Part shown: positions 42,913-54,085 of the stretch, in pieces
How the letters are laid out: each line of letters opens with the position of its first letter
Numbering within the stretch: the stretch's first letter is position 1
Source: Knufia peltigerae
Taxonomy: Eukaryota > Ascomycota > Eurotiomycetes > Chaetothyriales > Trichomeriaceae
DNA length: 64,000 nt
Assembly (NCBI GenBank): GCA_030247855.1
Contig: JAPDRN010000101.1
Span: 62,001 to 126,000, forward strand
Direction of reading: 5' to 3'
Notes under the pieces: model-generated
Seen by the model: the letters and a program-made list of their open reading frames with translations, nothing else
What the model was told of the DNA's origin: nothing
The model's database searches: none
Program-made: the position numbers and the translations under genes

Positions 42913-45046
42913 TCAATTCTCCTCATCTTTGGTGTATTGAACCTCAAGAATATCATCCGGAGCCATGGTCTCCACCGCCTGGGTCTTGACGTGTCGGAAC
43001 TTGCGCATGGGAGTGTCGGAAGCGAACAGTCGATCGACCTCCTCCAAACTTCGGTTCTTGAGTTCGGGAATGTACATGTAGGCGGCGAAGAACAGAAGCA
43101 AAGAGATGGAACCGTAGACGAAACCGACCTTGCCTCCTAGACCGGCGTACTGGGAGTTGATGAGGTAAGGGATGGTGAAGGAGGTGACAAAGGTGGTAAG
43201 GACCGAAATGACGCACGCCAACAGGTTTGTCTTTTCCTTGACACGGGTCGAAGCGGCTTCAGAGACGACAATGTATGATCTAGGAGCAGACCGAGAGTCA
43301 GTACAGGTTGAAGGGTGGATGGAGTAGAAAGCACATCACATATGTGACGCAGAAGGGGATAAGTCAAGCACATACACTGGGGCCCATGAGAGACTGTATC
43401 CAGCACCGAAAAGCATGACGCTTGCGACACTCATATGTCTTGCTGCCTGCGTCGGGTCCGACATGGTGGAAATTCCTCCTAGGATGAACAGGAAAACTGC
43501 CATCATCATGGCTCCAAACAACAAGATAGGTCTGGTGAAGGTGGTATTGGATCAGTACACAAGGACCGAACAAGAACAAGGATGTAAAAATACTTACCTC
43601 CGTCCAAGACCATCGACTAGGAACCAGGTCATGATCAGACAGACCAACTGGACCACGTTGTTGAGCACCGTGAAGAGGAAGGCTTGACTGGTGAAGCCTT
43701 CTTGTTGGTAGAAGATGACCGAGTATTGTGAAACGAAAGCTTGACCGGTGATTTGTTGTCCAAACATGGCAAGGACTGCAACGGCAGTTCGGCGCTGGTT
43801 ACATAAGGGTCAGTCATATGTGTTGCCATACTTGTGACCCTTAAACAGTCTAGGAACTCACCCGATTCGTCTTGTCAAATACTTCTGCCCATGTACCTTT
43901 GCTTTCGTTCGCATGATCTCTCTGAAGCATGGCAATGTCAGACTCGACTTCGATGAGGGGCTTGCTCTTCTTCGACAGTCTTTGAAGGGATTTGACAGCG
44001 TCGTCGGTACGATGTTGGGAAAGAAGCCTGGGATGATATTGTAAGTTGAATAATTCGAGACTTGACGGCGGGGGAACGCCAAAAAGTACCAGAAATTTAC
44101 CATCTGGGAGACTCGGGTAGGAAGCACCATAGTGCCGCCAAAACTCCCGCAGGGACAAATTGAAGACCGACGGGGATTTGCCAGCCTGCGTTATTATTGA
44201 TATTCTTGGTTCCCAAATTGACCAGGGAGGCAACCAATTGGCCCAAAATGATCATCAACTGGATAGTCGCGTTCCTGGCATTGCGAGTTAGTGACCGTCG
44301 TCGAGCATAAACTGAGCATGTGCATGGATCACTTTTGTCAAACTTACATCATGCCACGAAGTTCACGAGGGCTCGTCTCAGCAAGGTAGATGGGGACGAC
44401 AATGATGGTCAATCCGGTGGTTCCAAAGTTGATAATACGACCGATGGTGAACTGAGCCGCAGTAGTCGCCGAAGTTTGCAAGACAATACCACTAAAATTC
44501 TCGTTAGCCTGGACCTCCTAGCATCGAAATCATGATCTTTGACTAGTTGAGCTCACATGATACCATTGATGATCAGAACTGCAATTGCCTTTTTTCTGCC
44601 AAATCTTTGTCCAATCCACGCGCCGGACACGACACCCTGAGAGAGAAAGACACAGTTCAGCAAAGGGGCCTAGTTCCTCAATCCAACGAGTCAATCAAAA
44701 AGAGGAACCCTACCAAAACTTTACCGAAGAACGGCACCGAAGTCATGACGGAAGAAAGGTAAGCTGGCAAGGCATATTTGTGCTTGTCGGCATAGTATTT
44801 GCCAAAGACCTTTCCAAAACCTGGCGCAATAAATCATCGGCCTGGGAACGAACAACATCATCTTGAGGGGACTGCCATACTTTGCATTCCTTGAACACCA
44901 CCAAAGTTACCGACATCGTAACCGAAGTTGAAGGCACATCCAGCCGTATATCTGTTGGTTTTCACACAAGTCAGCGGCGCGTATACGGTATTCCAGTATA
45001 TCCCGATTCTTGACGGTATTTGTGATTGGCAAAATGGATGTTGCAT
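42913..45046 (-). CDS. MFS sugar/H+ symporter (sugar porter family)
   Basis: Nine exons: 45046-44881, 44820-44714, 44636-44557, 44491-44348, 44274-44101, 44027-43862, 43794-43598, 43531-43376 and 43279-42913 (518 aa). All junctions are GT-AG and in phase. Sugar-porter signatures are FGYDVGNFGGVQGMQ (helix 1), GAWIGQRFGRKKA, YLAETSPRELRG, CFLPESPRW, FGQQITGQ, LVDGLGRRP, and YIPELKNRSLEEVD in place of PETKGRSLEEID. Twelve membrane segments are consistent with the hydrophobic runs. It would import a mono- or oligosaccharide across the plasma membrane. The start is uncertain. Within helix 1 an 18-nt stretch encodes a charged VKTNRY that family members do not usually have, so the first exon may be mis-modelled or damaged. 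It is divergent from the sulfatase gene. Confidence 0.85.
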
Positions 45047-45991
45047 ACATCATGATGAAGAAGGTGGTCTTCGTAAATAGACGCATGCGGCCGACCGTAT
45101 TGAGCCCTTCAGATTGAGGCTTCATATTTGGCGATAGCTCTTGAGGATACTCGGGTTGTTCTTGGTTATGGGACAATTGACACAAGAGGTCTTTTGAAAG
45201 GGGTTACAGTTTGGAGTCTTGCATAGGCGGAAGAGGGCGGCCTTTTTGAACACTTTTTGGAACCTTTTGTCGTTTCTCCAGTCTCCCGCTAGCATTTCCT
45301 TCGTAGCCACGGCTGGTACAAAGGTGGAAATGGCGGAGTCGGGGGGCTCTTTCTCCAGGCTTGTTCTCGACAGAGGTGGGCCGTCAATTTTCTTCGGATC
45401 ACGTTAGCGAAGGGGAGGGGGAGAAACGAAACGGGATAACAGCAAATCGGTGTACTGTATGATGAGTCTATCGGTCTTCTCTGGAAGGACTTTTCGACAA
45501 GATGGTGGAAGGTGATGGGCGGGCGGCGGAAGTCGCTCTCGCTCTCTATCGGACTTCGGTCGCCCTCGTCGCACTTCGGTTACTGTTGCGGCGTACAGCA
45601 AAGCGTGGACTGACGACAAGCGACGTCCATGGGCATAAACGGGGCACGGTACTCGTGCTGAAACCCACAACTTTTTTCCAATGTTACAGTCCCTCCTCTC
45701 TCCTTACGGACCAGCCCCCTTCCAATGCCGGAACTCTCGGGGAACCGGTGATGTGCAAAGGGAGTTTTGGCGCCCCCAAAGCAACGAAGACTGGATCTTT
45801 ATTGGGGGGCTTTTTTTTAAATTGTCTTCCAGCCCATCAAATACATTGCTGTGCCCTTACCTAGGAGAGACACAAGCAGAAACAGGAAAACCTCGCGTAG
45901 TGTGTACTCAAGTTGTACGCATTTTTTTGGGGTGAAAAGCCACGAGATCTGACCCTCGCAAGGCTGACTCGCGCGCCAAAAAAAAGCCAAC
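45047..45991. promoter_or_regulatory. Divergent promoter region, transporter / sulfatase
   Basis: About 945 bp separate the outward-facing starts of the sugar transporter and the sulfatase, a layout suited to joint control. The minus-strand frame just upstream of the transporter start is open for some distance and may hold a 5' exon. I could not identify a zinc-cluster binding site with confidence. Confidence 0.4.
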
Positions 45992-47958
45992 ATGATTCAA
46001 AGGGGGGAGAAGTCTGCTGCCACCGCAGAGGAGAGACGAAGGCCCAACTTCCTCATCATCGTGGCCGATGACTTGGGCTTCAGTGACTGTAGTTGCTTCG
46101 GTTCGGAGATTCAGACGCCCAACGTCGATGCTCTTGCCGCCGAGGCCACAGGGCTGAGGTTCACATCCTTTCACGTCGCCGCGGCATGTTCGCCCACGAG
46201 GTCGATGTTGATGACGGGAACAGATCACCACATCGCCGGCTTGGGTCAACTGGCCGAATTCACTCGAAGTTCCGCGGCGCATCGAGGTCAGCCGGGACAT
46301 GAAGGTTATCTCAACGAGAAGGTGGTGGCGATGCCCGAGTTGCTCCAGGAAGGGGGTTACCACACGATCATGGCAGGGAAATGGCACTTGGGCCTGAAGA
46401 AGGAGCACCACCCACAAAAACGAGGCTTCACAAAGTCATTCGCTTTGCTTCCAGGTTGCGCAAATCACTATGGTGAGTTTTCGATGGCCTCCAAGTCCCC
46501 TTTGTCAATGCTGTGAGAACTTGTCAGGGCTAATTTTGTCTCTCTTCTACACACACAGCATGGGAGCCACCTGACTATGACCCAGTCGCTGAACCGGAGA
46601 AGTTTTTTGAAACGGCGACGCGGGCGTTGCACGTGGAAGATGATCAATTCGTCGACAAGCTCCCCGAGGACTGGTACTCGTCCGACGGGTACGCCGACAA
46701 GCTCATGTCTTACCTGTCGGAGAGGACCGAGGAGGAAAATTCGAAACCGTTCTTCGCCTACTTACCCTTTTCCGCACCACATTGGCCATTGCAGGCTCCC
46801 GACGAGAACGTGAAGAAGTACCGAGGATTCTACAACGACGGCCCTTACGCTCTGCGCGAGGCCAGACTGAAAAGCCTGATCGAGCTGGGCCTGGTCCAGT
46901 CCGACGTGACGCCGCATCCGATTGTCAACACGGCAGCGGACGACATTCACTGGGATAGATTGGACGAGGAGAGCCGCGTCAAGTCGTCCCGCGCCATGGA
47001 GGTGTACGCGGGCATGGTCGACCGGATGGACTGGAATATCGGTAGGGTGATTGACTACCTCAAACGGACCGGAGAGTACGACGACACTCTGGTGTTGTTC
47101 ATGTCGGACAACGGCGCCGAGGGAGCCTCGTACGAAGCTTTGCCTCTGGTGGGGGACAACATCGTCAATCACATCCACAAGTACTACAACAACAGCCTGG
47201 ACAATATCGGGAGGGGCGACTCGTTCGTCTGGTACGGCTCTCAATGGGCGCAGGCCGCCACAGCTCCCTCTCGGCTGTTCAAGATGCATTCGACCGAGGG
47301 CGGGTGTCGAGTTCCTCTGATTGTCAAACTTCCCGATTCGATTTGCTCCCCTCAAGATCTGGGAGTCGTCAAACCTCAACCGGGTGGCAAGACGACCGAC
47401 GCCTTTTGCACCGTCATGGATCTCGTGCCGACCTTCCTGTCCATGGCGGGCCTCAGACATCCAGGGCCGGTGTACAAGGGTCGCAAGATCGCAACCCTCC
47501 GAGGGCACAGCTGGGTGCCCTTTCTGAAAGCCGCCTTGTTGCCGGGGACAGAGTTGACGAACGGGTTCGCCACTCAGATACACGCTCCGGATTACGCCGT
47601 CGGGTTTGAAATCGCGGGATCAGGTGCCCTCCGACAGGGTGACTGGAAGATCACCTTCGTGCCCGCCCCGCGAGGGCCACAGGAATGGGAATTGTTCAAC
47701 GTCAAGCTCGACCCGGGAGAGACGGACGACCTGCGAGAAGCAGAACCCGAAAAGTTCAAGGAACTCCTGGCGTTGTGGGAAGACTACAAGCAGGAGGTCG
47801 GCGTCGTGGGCCTGGCGGGAGAGTACAAGGCCGTGGTGCAGGGGAAATATTCCGGGGTTGGTGCGGTGGACGAGTTTTCCGACCCTTACGCCTGGATCAA
47901 GTACATTGGACGACCGGAGAGGACGCCGGAGAGGCTGAAACCCGTGGTGCCGACATGA
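45992..47958 (+). CDS. Type I sulfatase (AtsA-like aryl/alkyl sulfatase)
   Basis: Two exons, 45992-46472 and 46559-47958 (626 aa), with a GTGAGT...CACACAG intron. The alkaline-phosphatase-fold sulfatase core begins at once (RRPNFLIIVADDLGFSD, metal-binding Asp pair). The formylglycine motif CSPTR is at residues 66-70 (AACSPTRSMLMTGTDHHIAG), followed by HTIMAGKWHLGLK, FAYLPFSAPHWPLQAP and LVLFMSDNGAEG (second metal site). Order and wording resemble bacterial AtsA-type enzymes throughout the length. It would hydrolyse a sulfate ester after Cys66 is oxidised to formylglycine. No signal peptide is visible, so a cytosolic substrate brought in by a transporter is plausible. The neighbour is a divergent sugar transporter. 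Confidence 0.92.
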
Positions 47959-48797
47959 ACAACCGACGACTGTCTCGAACGATCATGGGGGACCGAGAGA
48001 CGGAGACTTGGAAGCCTGCGGTCACCGACATGACCAAATCGACTCACTGTCACGAACGATATGGTGCACCGATTGTCACCCATATATATTCGACTTCTTA
48101 TCGTCCCTGCGAGAAAACCCTTTTAGAACCGCCATTTGCGGGGAGTTTTGTGTTTATAGACATATCCTTCTTGGTGCGTCAGGTCCTGCTTGCATTGCAT
48201 TTTTCCGAGGTCTACGGAGTATAAACATTTCAAAGCAAAAAGCAGAAAGAAATTCACCCTGTTCGTCGCCGAAAAAGAAAGAAACTCTGATTTCTATGCG
48301 CGGTACGGCACGGCCATGCTATTTCTATACCCAAGATACCTTGGGTACTTTTTGTACAGATTTTATACTGGGCCTGGATGTAAATTCATACAACAAGTTT
48401 TACGTATGGCTTTTGGCTTCTAGAAGCTGTCGTTGGGGGCTTGTCAAATCGGTCGGTCTAGAAAGAACACTGGCTTCATTGACGCGAAGTACTATCTTAG
48501 AGAGACATGGCTTGAACGTTGTTACGATTATCTATCTAGTCTACCACGAATGAGGAAAAATGAGATTGCCTTGAATAAAATCTAGAAACCCCCAGAGGAA
48601 AGGAAAGAAAAAGAAGCAAAAATGAAATCAAATCATCAACACCGAGCCTCTCAACCTGTGCACAGACATACACACCCAAGGGCTCCCTGAGAACCTCCCC
48701 GGCATCATACGTACGGTCTGTACCAGGGGGCAAGGGTGAACAATAAATGTGTATGTGAGTGCACACCCGTGTTTTTCCTTCCACCAGTACAATACAT
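47959..48797. other. Intergenic stretch
   Basis: 3' region of the sulfatase gene and of the small minus-strand gene that follows. One copy of TACGGAGTA lies at 48213-48221. No gene is seen. Confidence 0.5.
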
Positions 48798-48971
48798 TCA
48801 ACGGATATACCCCTTGGTCCTCTCCTTGATCCAGTCCTTGCTCACTTTGACGTTGGGGTATTCGGTCTCGAAAAGAATAAGAATGCTAGTGATGTCTTCT
48901 CCGTTACGTGCGTGTCGGCGAACAAAGACGTCGTGCTCGGGTCGCCAATTTTTCGGTGGAGATGATGGCAT
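48798..48971 (-). CDS. Small conserved-looking protein, 57 aa, possible SANT/Myb-like helical fold
   Basis: A 57-codon frame from an ATG at 48971. The product begins MPSSPPKNWRPEHDVFVRRH and continues through ITSILILFETEYPNV to KVSKDWIKERTKGYI. It has a W...E.D.F...H helix followed by an ILFETEYPNV..SKDW.KER helix. This tryptophan-spaced, helix-turn-helix-like pattern is common in short fungal Myb/SANT-like or Clr5-type proteins. An upstream in-frame ATG (49046) would add 25 residues of low-quality sequence, so I prefer the internal start. No intron, signal peptide or membrane segment is visible. Function is unknown. The coding call rests on amino-acid pattern, since the frame is short. Confidence 0.55.
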   Translation of the reverse strand: MPSSPPKNWRPEHDVFVRRHARNGEDITSILILFETEYPNVKVSKDWIKERTKGYIR

Positions 48972-50291
48972 CGTGTTTGTTTGGCTTTGCTTGTGCCTAT
49001 TCCCCGTTTCTCTCTCCTGTAGGCTACACAAGACGTTACTCGACACCGCTTCGCTTCACTTCGCTTTGCAGTGCAGCGGTGAGACAGAGATTGAATTGTC
49101 GGGAGGTTCGTGCCGGCCAGAGAAACAAAAGGAAGGTAAACTGGTGTGATCGTATGCTGGTCAGAATGCAACACGTTTTTAAAAGTGCGGTCGTTCGAGG
49201 ATCCAATGATCCGATGGTCCAAGAACGTTTGTGCAATTAAGATCGACGCCTTGGTTCTTTGAGGTAGGATGGCAGTCCCTTGCAGGGCAACACTGTGTGG
49301 CGAGTCGATGAAAGTTTGTGTGGCGGGATGGAGTTGGAAGACCACAAAAAAGAGGAACCCTTTGTACACGCCGCCGTGAGCGGATTTCAGAGGATGGGGA
49401 AAAGAAGTGAATTCTTGGTTGGGATGGTCAAGGAAGAGTGTACAAGAGGGAAGAGGGCGCACAAGGCGAGGTTTTTGTACTTCACCCCCCTTCTCCTTTC
49501 CCTTGGTTGTTTGTGTCAACCGGGAAAATCTGCAAGTAGCTGCGAGTCACCTCTTTGTCATGAAACGCAGATAAGAGGTCACATATGACGAGTGAGGCTG
49601 TAAGCATCAACACCACTCACCTAATTAGGTGGACAACGACGTCTCGAGACTCTGGCGAAAGGGGGGCGTGTGATGGATCATCTCAATTCCCTCGTTGCGG
49701 AAGCGATCATACCTCTTCCGCGCACCATGGAATGGAAGGCGGTATCGACGACGCAATCAAAGCCGGGTCGACTTGAGGCTTGTCGTGCTGTCGTTTGACA
49801 AATAAAAGGGGTACGAAGTTTCGACGGTTGATATCCGGATTGGACTGTCGGTCATATACAGGGGGTTCAGCAATGGTGCTGCCATGCGTGTCATGAGAGT
49901 CGCTTCCGAGTTAGAACACCGATAGGATTGCAGCAAAAGAGTCCAGATTGATCTCTCGACTGCAGGAGAACTGGATGGTCGATCGATTCCCCCCGAGGGA
50001 AAAAGAATCTGTTCATTAGCACTAGTGCTATGTTGTCTGGTTTGGACATTTCAAATGCTCGTCAAGGCGGAAGTTGTTGTCCTTCCCCGTTTGAAGCCCT
50101 CATGTAGCCTGCCGTGTAATCCTTCAAATCAACCCGCTGATACTCCACTGTCCTATGAACTCCTGGCTCTTTTTTTCTCCCGCTTCCGCTATGCTGTATA
50201 CAATCCGCCTTGTCGTTATTTGTCATCCGATAGGTTCGTTATTATATTAAAAAGCTGCAAAGTTCGCTAGGTGGACCAAATGTAAACATTT
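48972..50291. other. Intergenic stretch
   Basis: 1.3 kb between the small protein gene and the anchored surface-protein gene. A 225-codon minus-strand frame overlaps the small gene (48842-49519), but its composition (His/Thr/Lys-rich, no conserved pattern) argues against it. Nothing else is recognised. Confidence 0.5.
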
Positions 50292-51214
50292 TCATGAGAA
50301 AACCCCAAAGCCGTTGGCAAACCAGGTGAACGAAATGGTGGTGATGGCTGCAGTCACTAAAACAACACCGAATGCCTGTTTCTCGTGGATCGAAAGCGCG
50401 CCGCTGCAGGTGGCGCACTTAAACTCGTTAAGGGGTGTGTATGGTTGTCTATGATCCGGTCAGTTCAATGCCCTTCTCTCCAGTTGTGATACGAAACCTA
50501 CCCAGTGTACATGCCAAAGACATATTGATCATATGCCCCTAGATATCCAGCAGATGGGATATCCGTCACATCCTTGGCCGCATCGTGGATCATGAGGGTA
50601 TAACTCGCAACAGCAAAAGGCGACGTCACCGCTTCCGGGAAATTACCAGTATCCCAGGTGACGGCTCCAGTGGCATCTACGGACATGTTTGAAGATATCG
50701 TATATGTGGCTTGGTTCAATGCACAGGATGCCAAAACGTCAATGGCCGTTGGTGTTACGGACAGAGAGGTATAATTCCATTTGAACGTCACATAGTCTCC
50801 CACCTTGAAAAATTGTAGCCCGTCAGTCGCGGCGGGAGTGATCAACGAAACACCACCCGGAGGAAGGCGAGGGTCGATGGCCGTTGTCTTGGTCGCTGTC
50901 GTCTTTGTCGGCTTCTTCGTTTCGGTTTTGCCACTGCCTTTGGCAGATGTGATGGAGGCTCTAGACCCGGACTCTGAGGCAGAGGCAGAGGCTGAAGCGG
51001 ATGCCGAAGCTTCTGCTTTTGGGGTGCTAGTTTTTGCTGCGCTCTTGTCTGCATCGGTGGGAGCAGCGGTTGTTTTCGCCGCCTCTTCATCTTGTCTCGG
51101 CAGGAGTAGGGCGTGTTTATCGAGGTTGGATAAAGCAGGCCATGGCCACGCTGTGGTAAAGGCTAGGAAAACCAGCAGGGTGGAGAGTATAGAGTAGAGG
51201 CCGTGGCCCTTCAT
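50292..51214 (-). CDS. Secreted, membrane-anchored Ser/Ala-rich surface protein (DUF7137-like)
   Basis: Two exons, 51214-50502 and 50448-50292 (289 aa), with a GTAGGT...TCATAG intron. A signal peptide (LYSILSTLLVFLAFTTAWPWP) leads a low-complexity region with Lys/Thr stretches and a Ser-Ala repeat (ASASASASASASESGS). The folded part follows: IDPRLPPGGVSLITPA, LQFFKVGDYVTFKWNYTSL, then a beta-rich segment with potential N-glycosylation sites, ending YDQYVFGMYTGQPYTPLNEF. Exon 2 supplies CATCSG and a C-terminal hydrophobic helix (AFGVVLVTAAITTISFTWF), so the protein is anchored by a C-terminal helix or GPI signal. The PGGV...F..GD.VTF.WNYTSL pattern matches what I recall as the fungal DUF7137 family, of unknown role. 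A cell-wall or membrane surface location is inferred. Confidence 0.8.
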
Positions 51215-51930
51215 TTCGACAGAGGGTGCACGGGCTCTTGAGGGATAGTTAGAGGTGGTGGTCCGGATAGAGGGACTCCGGCTGAAACGATCGTAGGAAG
51301 AGGTAGGGTGGGTGGTACAGGCTGCAACAGGTGAGGGAAAGTCTGAAGATTAAAACGATCGTAAGTAGGAAGTAGAGAATAGCGAGAGGCTGCACATGAG
51401 GCAAATGAAGATGAACAAGAAGAATATGGACGAGCGCAGGCTGAGAAAGGAGTGAGTGAGTGACCACAAAATTGTGTGTCTGTCTCAATTGTCTCACCCT
51501 GGACGACGGGGATCCGAGCCACAACAATCTGCCCGCCAACCAGCGAACTGGGCTCGTTCCCACAGCCACTGCCCACTAAACCGCCTGGAGTTTAGGCCTG
51601 GATTTATTTTGGTCCCTGGCCCTGATCTGACCTGACTTCCATCTGTTTTGATTCTACATACTCCGTACGTAGTCCGTGTGTATGTTCATGCAGAGTTCGC
51701 TCAATGATGTTGTTCTTTTCATTTCAATCACTAGCTACCTATCATTGACCCAAGTCTCCTATTCCTCCTTGGGCAAGACCCTTTCAAACTTGCTCTCTCA
51801 GGTAATTTTGACTCTCCCAACGCCATTCAAAGGCACCCATTATTGCATCGATACGTGGTGGCCTCTTATGCTCTCAACGCCACACTGCCTCCATGTCCAA
51901 AAATGTGTCCTCTTGTTTGTCTTGGGTCTT
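51215..51930. other. Intergenic / promoter stretch
   Basis: Upstream of the surface-protein gene. Read on the minus strand it is pyrimidine-rich with TCCTCTC and CTTCCT runs, as in fungal leaders. One TACTCCGTA lies at 51659-51667. No gene is seen. Confidence 0.5.
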
Positions 51931-52371
51931 TCACCCATTCTTTGTATTCATACCACTATCTTCATAGCATCCCAGTGTCCGAGCTTGTGGCTTCTGCACC
52001 TGCTGATGAGCCAGCACAATAGCGACGCGGCGTCGGAGTACTTCAGAATCCATCTCTGTCTTTGCTCGTTCGGGATCCCAGGCGCTATTGAATGAGGCAA
52101 GGCTGTCATCTGAATTGGTCATGAATGAATCGTCGTCGTGTCCGGCAGATAAATCTGAATTGCGCCTTGCGGAGGCTCGAAACTGGTACGACGGGGTTTT
52201 GCTTTTCCAGGGCGACTCTTTCTGTGTGAGCGCGGGCGGCGTCTCAAGGGTGAAGTTAGAGTAGCTATTGATTAACTTGTACCAGGATTGTGCTCGCATA
52301 TGGTTTGAGACCCCAATATGCATAACGGTATTTGCCACCACTGCTTTCCTCGACTCCGCCTGCTTCTCCAT
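51931..52371 (-). CDS. Hypothetical small hydrophilic protein, 146 aa
   Basis: Single open frame of 146 codons. The N-terminal third has a helix-like segment (SNHMRAQSWYKLINSYSNF). The middle is basic and then acidic/Ser-rich (AGHDDDSFMTNSDDSLASFN), and the C-terminal part is likely helical (EMDSEVLRRRVAIVLAHQQV). There is no signal peptide or membrane segment, and no known domain. Composition is protein-like, but neither homology nor a strong start context can be checked here, so it could be a chance frame or one exon of a larger gene. Confidence 0.45.
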   Translation of the reverse strand: MEKQAESRKAVVANTVMHIGVSNHMRAQSWYKLINSYSNFTLETPPALTQKESPWKSKTPSYQFRASARRNSDLSAGHDDDSFMTNSDDSLASFNSAWDPERAKTEMDSEVLRRRVAIVLAHQQVQKPQARTLGCYEDSGMNTKNG

Positions 52372-53125
52372 AGTTTTTAATTCCTAGACACGAAGGGAAT
52401 TGGGTGGCTTCCTTGGTCGTGACTGATTATAGCAACGATCAATGCTCAAATATCTGCATATTCGATTGAAGACGAGGAGACACGCAGGCAATGGAGTCTC
52501 TAAGTGATGAAATCCTGGTATCTGTCGAATGAATCTCTTTTCGTACAAGTGATATGAATGATGGTGATTTTTTCTTTTGGCAAAAGTCGAGCAACCGCTA
52601 CGCGATCGTGTCTTTCTCCTCCAGTCCACCATCCGAATCGTCATTAGCTGGAATATCTCGTCTGCGTCGTCCGTCTGTACGATGGATATGCTTCACTATC
52701 CTGACCGCATATATTGAGAAGGGTTCGGTGAATTCATAGCAGCCACTAGCCCGCTCTAGGTATGTGCAAGAGCTGATAGATAGCCAAGGCTCATGTGCTG
52801 TCAGAACGTATCATTTCATCTGATTGACACAGTAGACGAGCCCAGGCTGCCCTTTCGATACAAGTGGAATGTAATTTGGCGAGTTTGTAAGTTAAGTACT
52901 CGGCTGATGTGGACGCGACATCAGCTCGAAGAACCCAAACCTGTCAGAGAACTTTGTCGTTTCAAAAGCATCATACTCGGTGGTTCGCGTTCACCTTTTC
53001 GACTATGCGCTAAGTCATTATGTTCTTCGTCCATAGCACTCTTCGTGGAGGACTGATGAATGGCCGCTTTCCGTACATCCTCAAGAGGGGAATCTTTGGA
53101 GCAAAGATTCAGAAACATATCTTTC
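52372..53125. other. Intergenic stretch
   Basis: Upstream of the 146-residue frame and 3' of MED27. No gene or repeat is recognised. Confidence 0.5.
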
Positions 53126-54085
53126 TCAGGCACACTCGGGATGAAGAGCGAGGAATTGAAATTTCCCTTTCTCTTCGGAAGGTTTCATTTGCCTGATAAG
53201 GGGGAGTTGCAGCTTGTTGTTGACTAGCCTGCTGCATTTATCGCAAGGTCTGGTTTTGATATCGTGGTAAGCTGCAATCATCTCCTACATGCAATTAGCC
53301 TGGAACAGACGACAGAGAGATATTGGTTACCAAGAGCACCATGAGATTGCTTTGAACATCGGACTTTTTGACGCTCTCAAGGATATCATCACGCAGCGCA
53401 AAAGACTCGGCACCTGGTTTGTAGGTTACTTTGAAGGGGCCGGAACTCGCATCCCGGGTTTTGTCGATGCGAAATTCCAATTGACCCATGCCGATATCTA
53501 AAGGCAAGGGTTGCGTTTCCTGCCAAACGGAGACCTTCAGGTCTGGATGTTTGGCCCGAAAGTCGCTCACGATTTTGGCGATTTCGGCATCTGTTTGGCC
53601 ACCGGCACCGTTGATTAGAGTGTTGGATGTGAGCGAGCCTGCACTCTTGCCTTGGTTCTGAAGTATTAAGGCGTCATAATTCAGAGTCCAGGCATCCCCT
53701 CCTTGGGGTACGTCGCCAGTGTTGACCGCTTGCCAAAGCTCCCGTACATCGTCACTGTGCCAGTCCTTTTTAAACCTTTCGACGTCTCGAATACCTGCTT
53801 GTGCAGCATCTTGCAAGTAAGTTGCGAGCTTTTCTGGGTCATACCCGTTTGGATTCTCCAGGGCGAACCTGGTTGGGTTGATCAGCTTTTCCGGTAATAA
53901 AGTCCGCAGACCGCCAATCTGTCACAAGTGAGCCTGAGTCGCTAGGCAAGCGGGAATTTGCAGCCCTCGTTCTGAGATCAACGGGGATGACTGACCTGAT
54001 TGTACATGCTCTGCAATTTGGCCAGCTTTTCCATAATCTCACGATCCTCCGGGTCGATTGCCTGTGGCTTATCCATTTCGAGCAT
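53126..54085 (-). CDS. med27: Mediator complex subunit 27
   Basis: Three exons, 54085-53996, 53918-53331 and 53284-53126 (278 aa), with GTCAGT...GTGACAG and GTAACC...CATGTAG introns. The C-terminal exon gives KTRPCDKCSRLVNNKLQLPL followed by a FQFLALHPECA ending, the Cys-x2-Cys ... His-x2-Cys module (C240, C243, H274, C277) that closes Med27 proteins. The N-terminal part is helical (IMEKLAKLQSMYNQIGGLRT, LATYLQDAAQAGIRDVERFK). Med27 belongs to the Mediator tail/upper-middle region, which links activators to RNA polymerase II. The initiator could also be the second in-frame ATG, three codons later. Confidence 0.82.

Noticed and set aside
48842..49519. 225-codon open frame on the minus strand
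   Set aside because: It overlaps the small-protein gene in another frame and has a His/Thr/Lys-rich composition with no conserved pattern; likely leader or promoter sequence.
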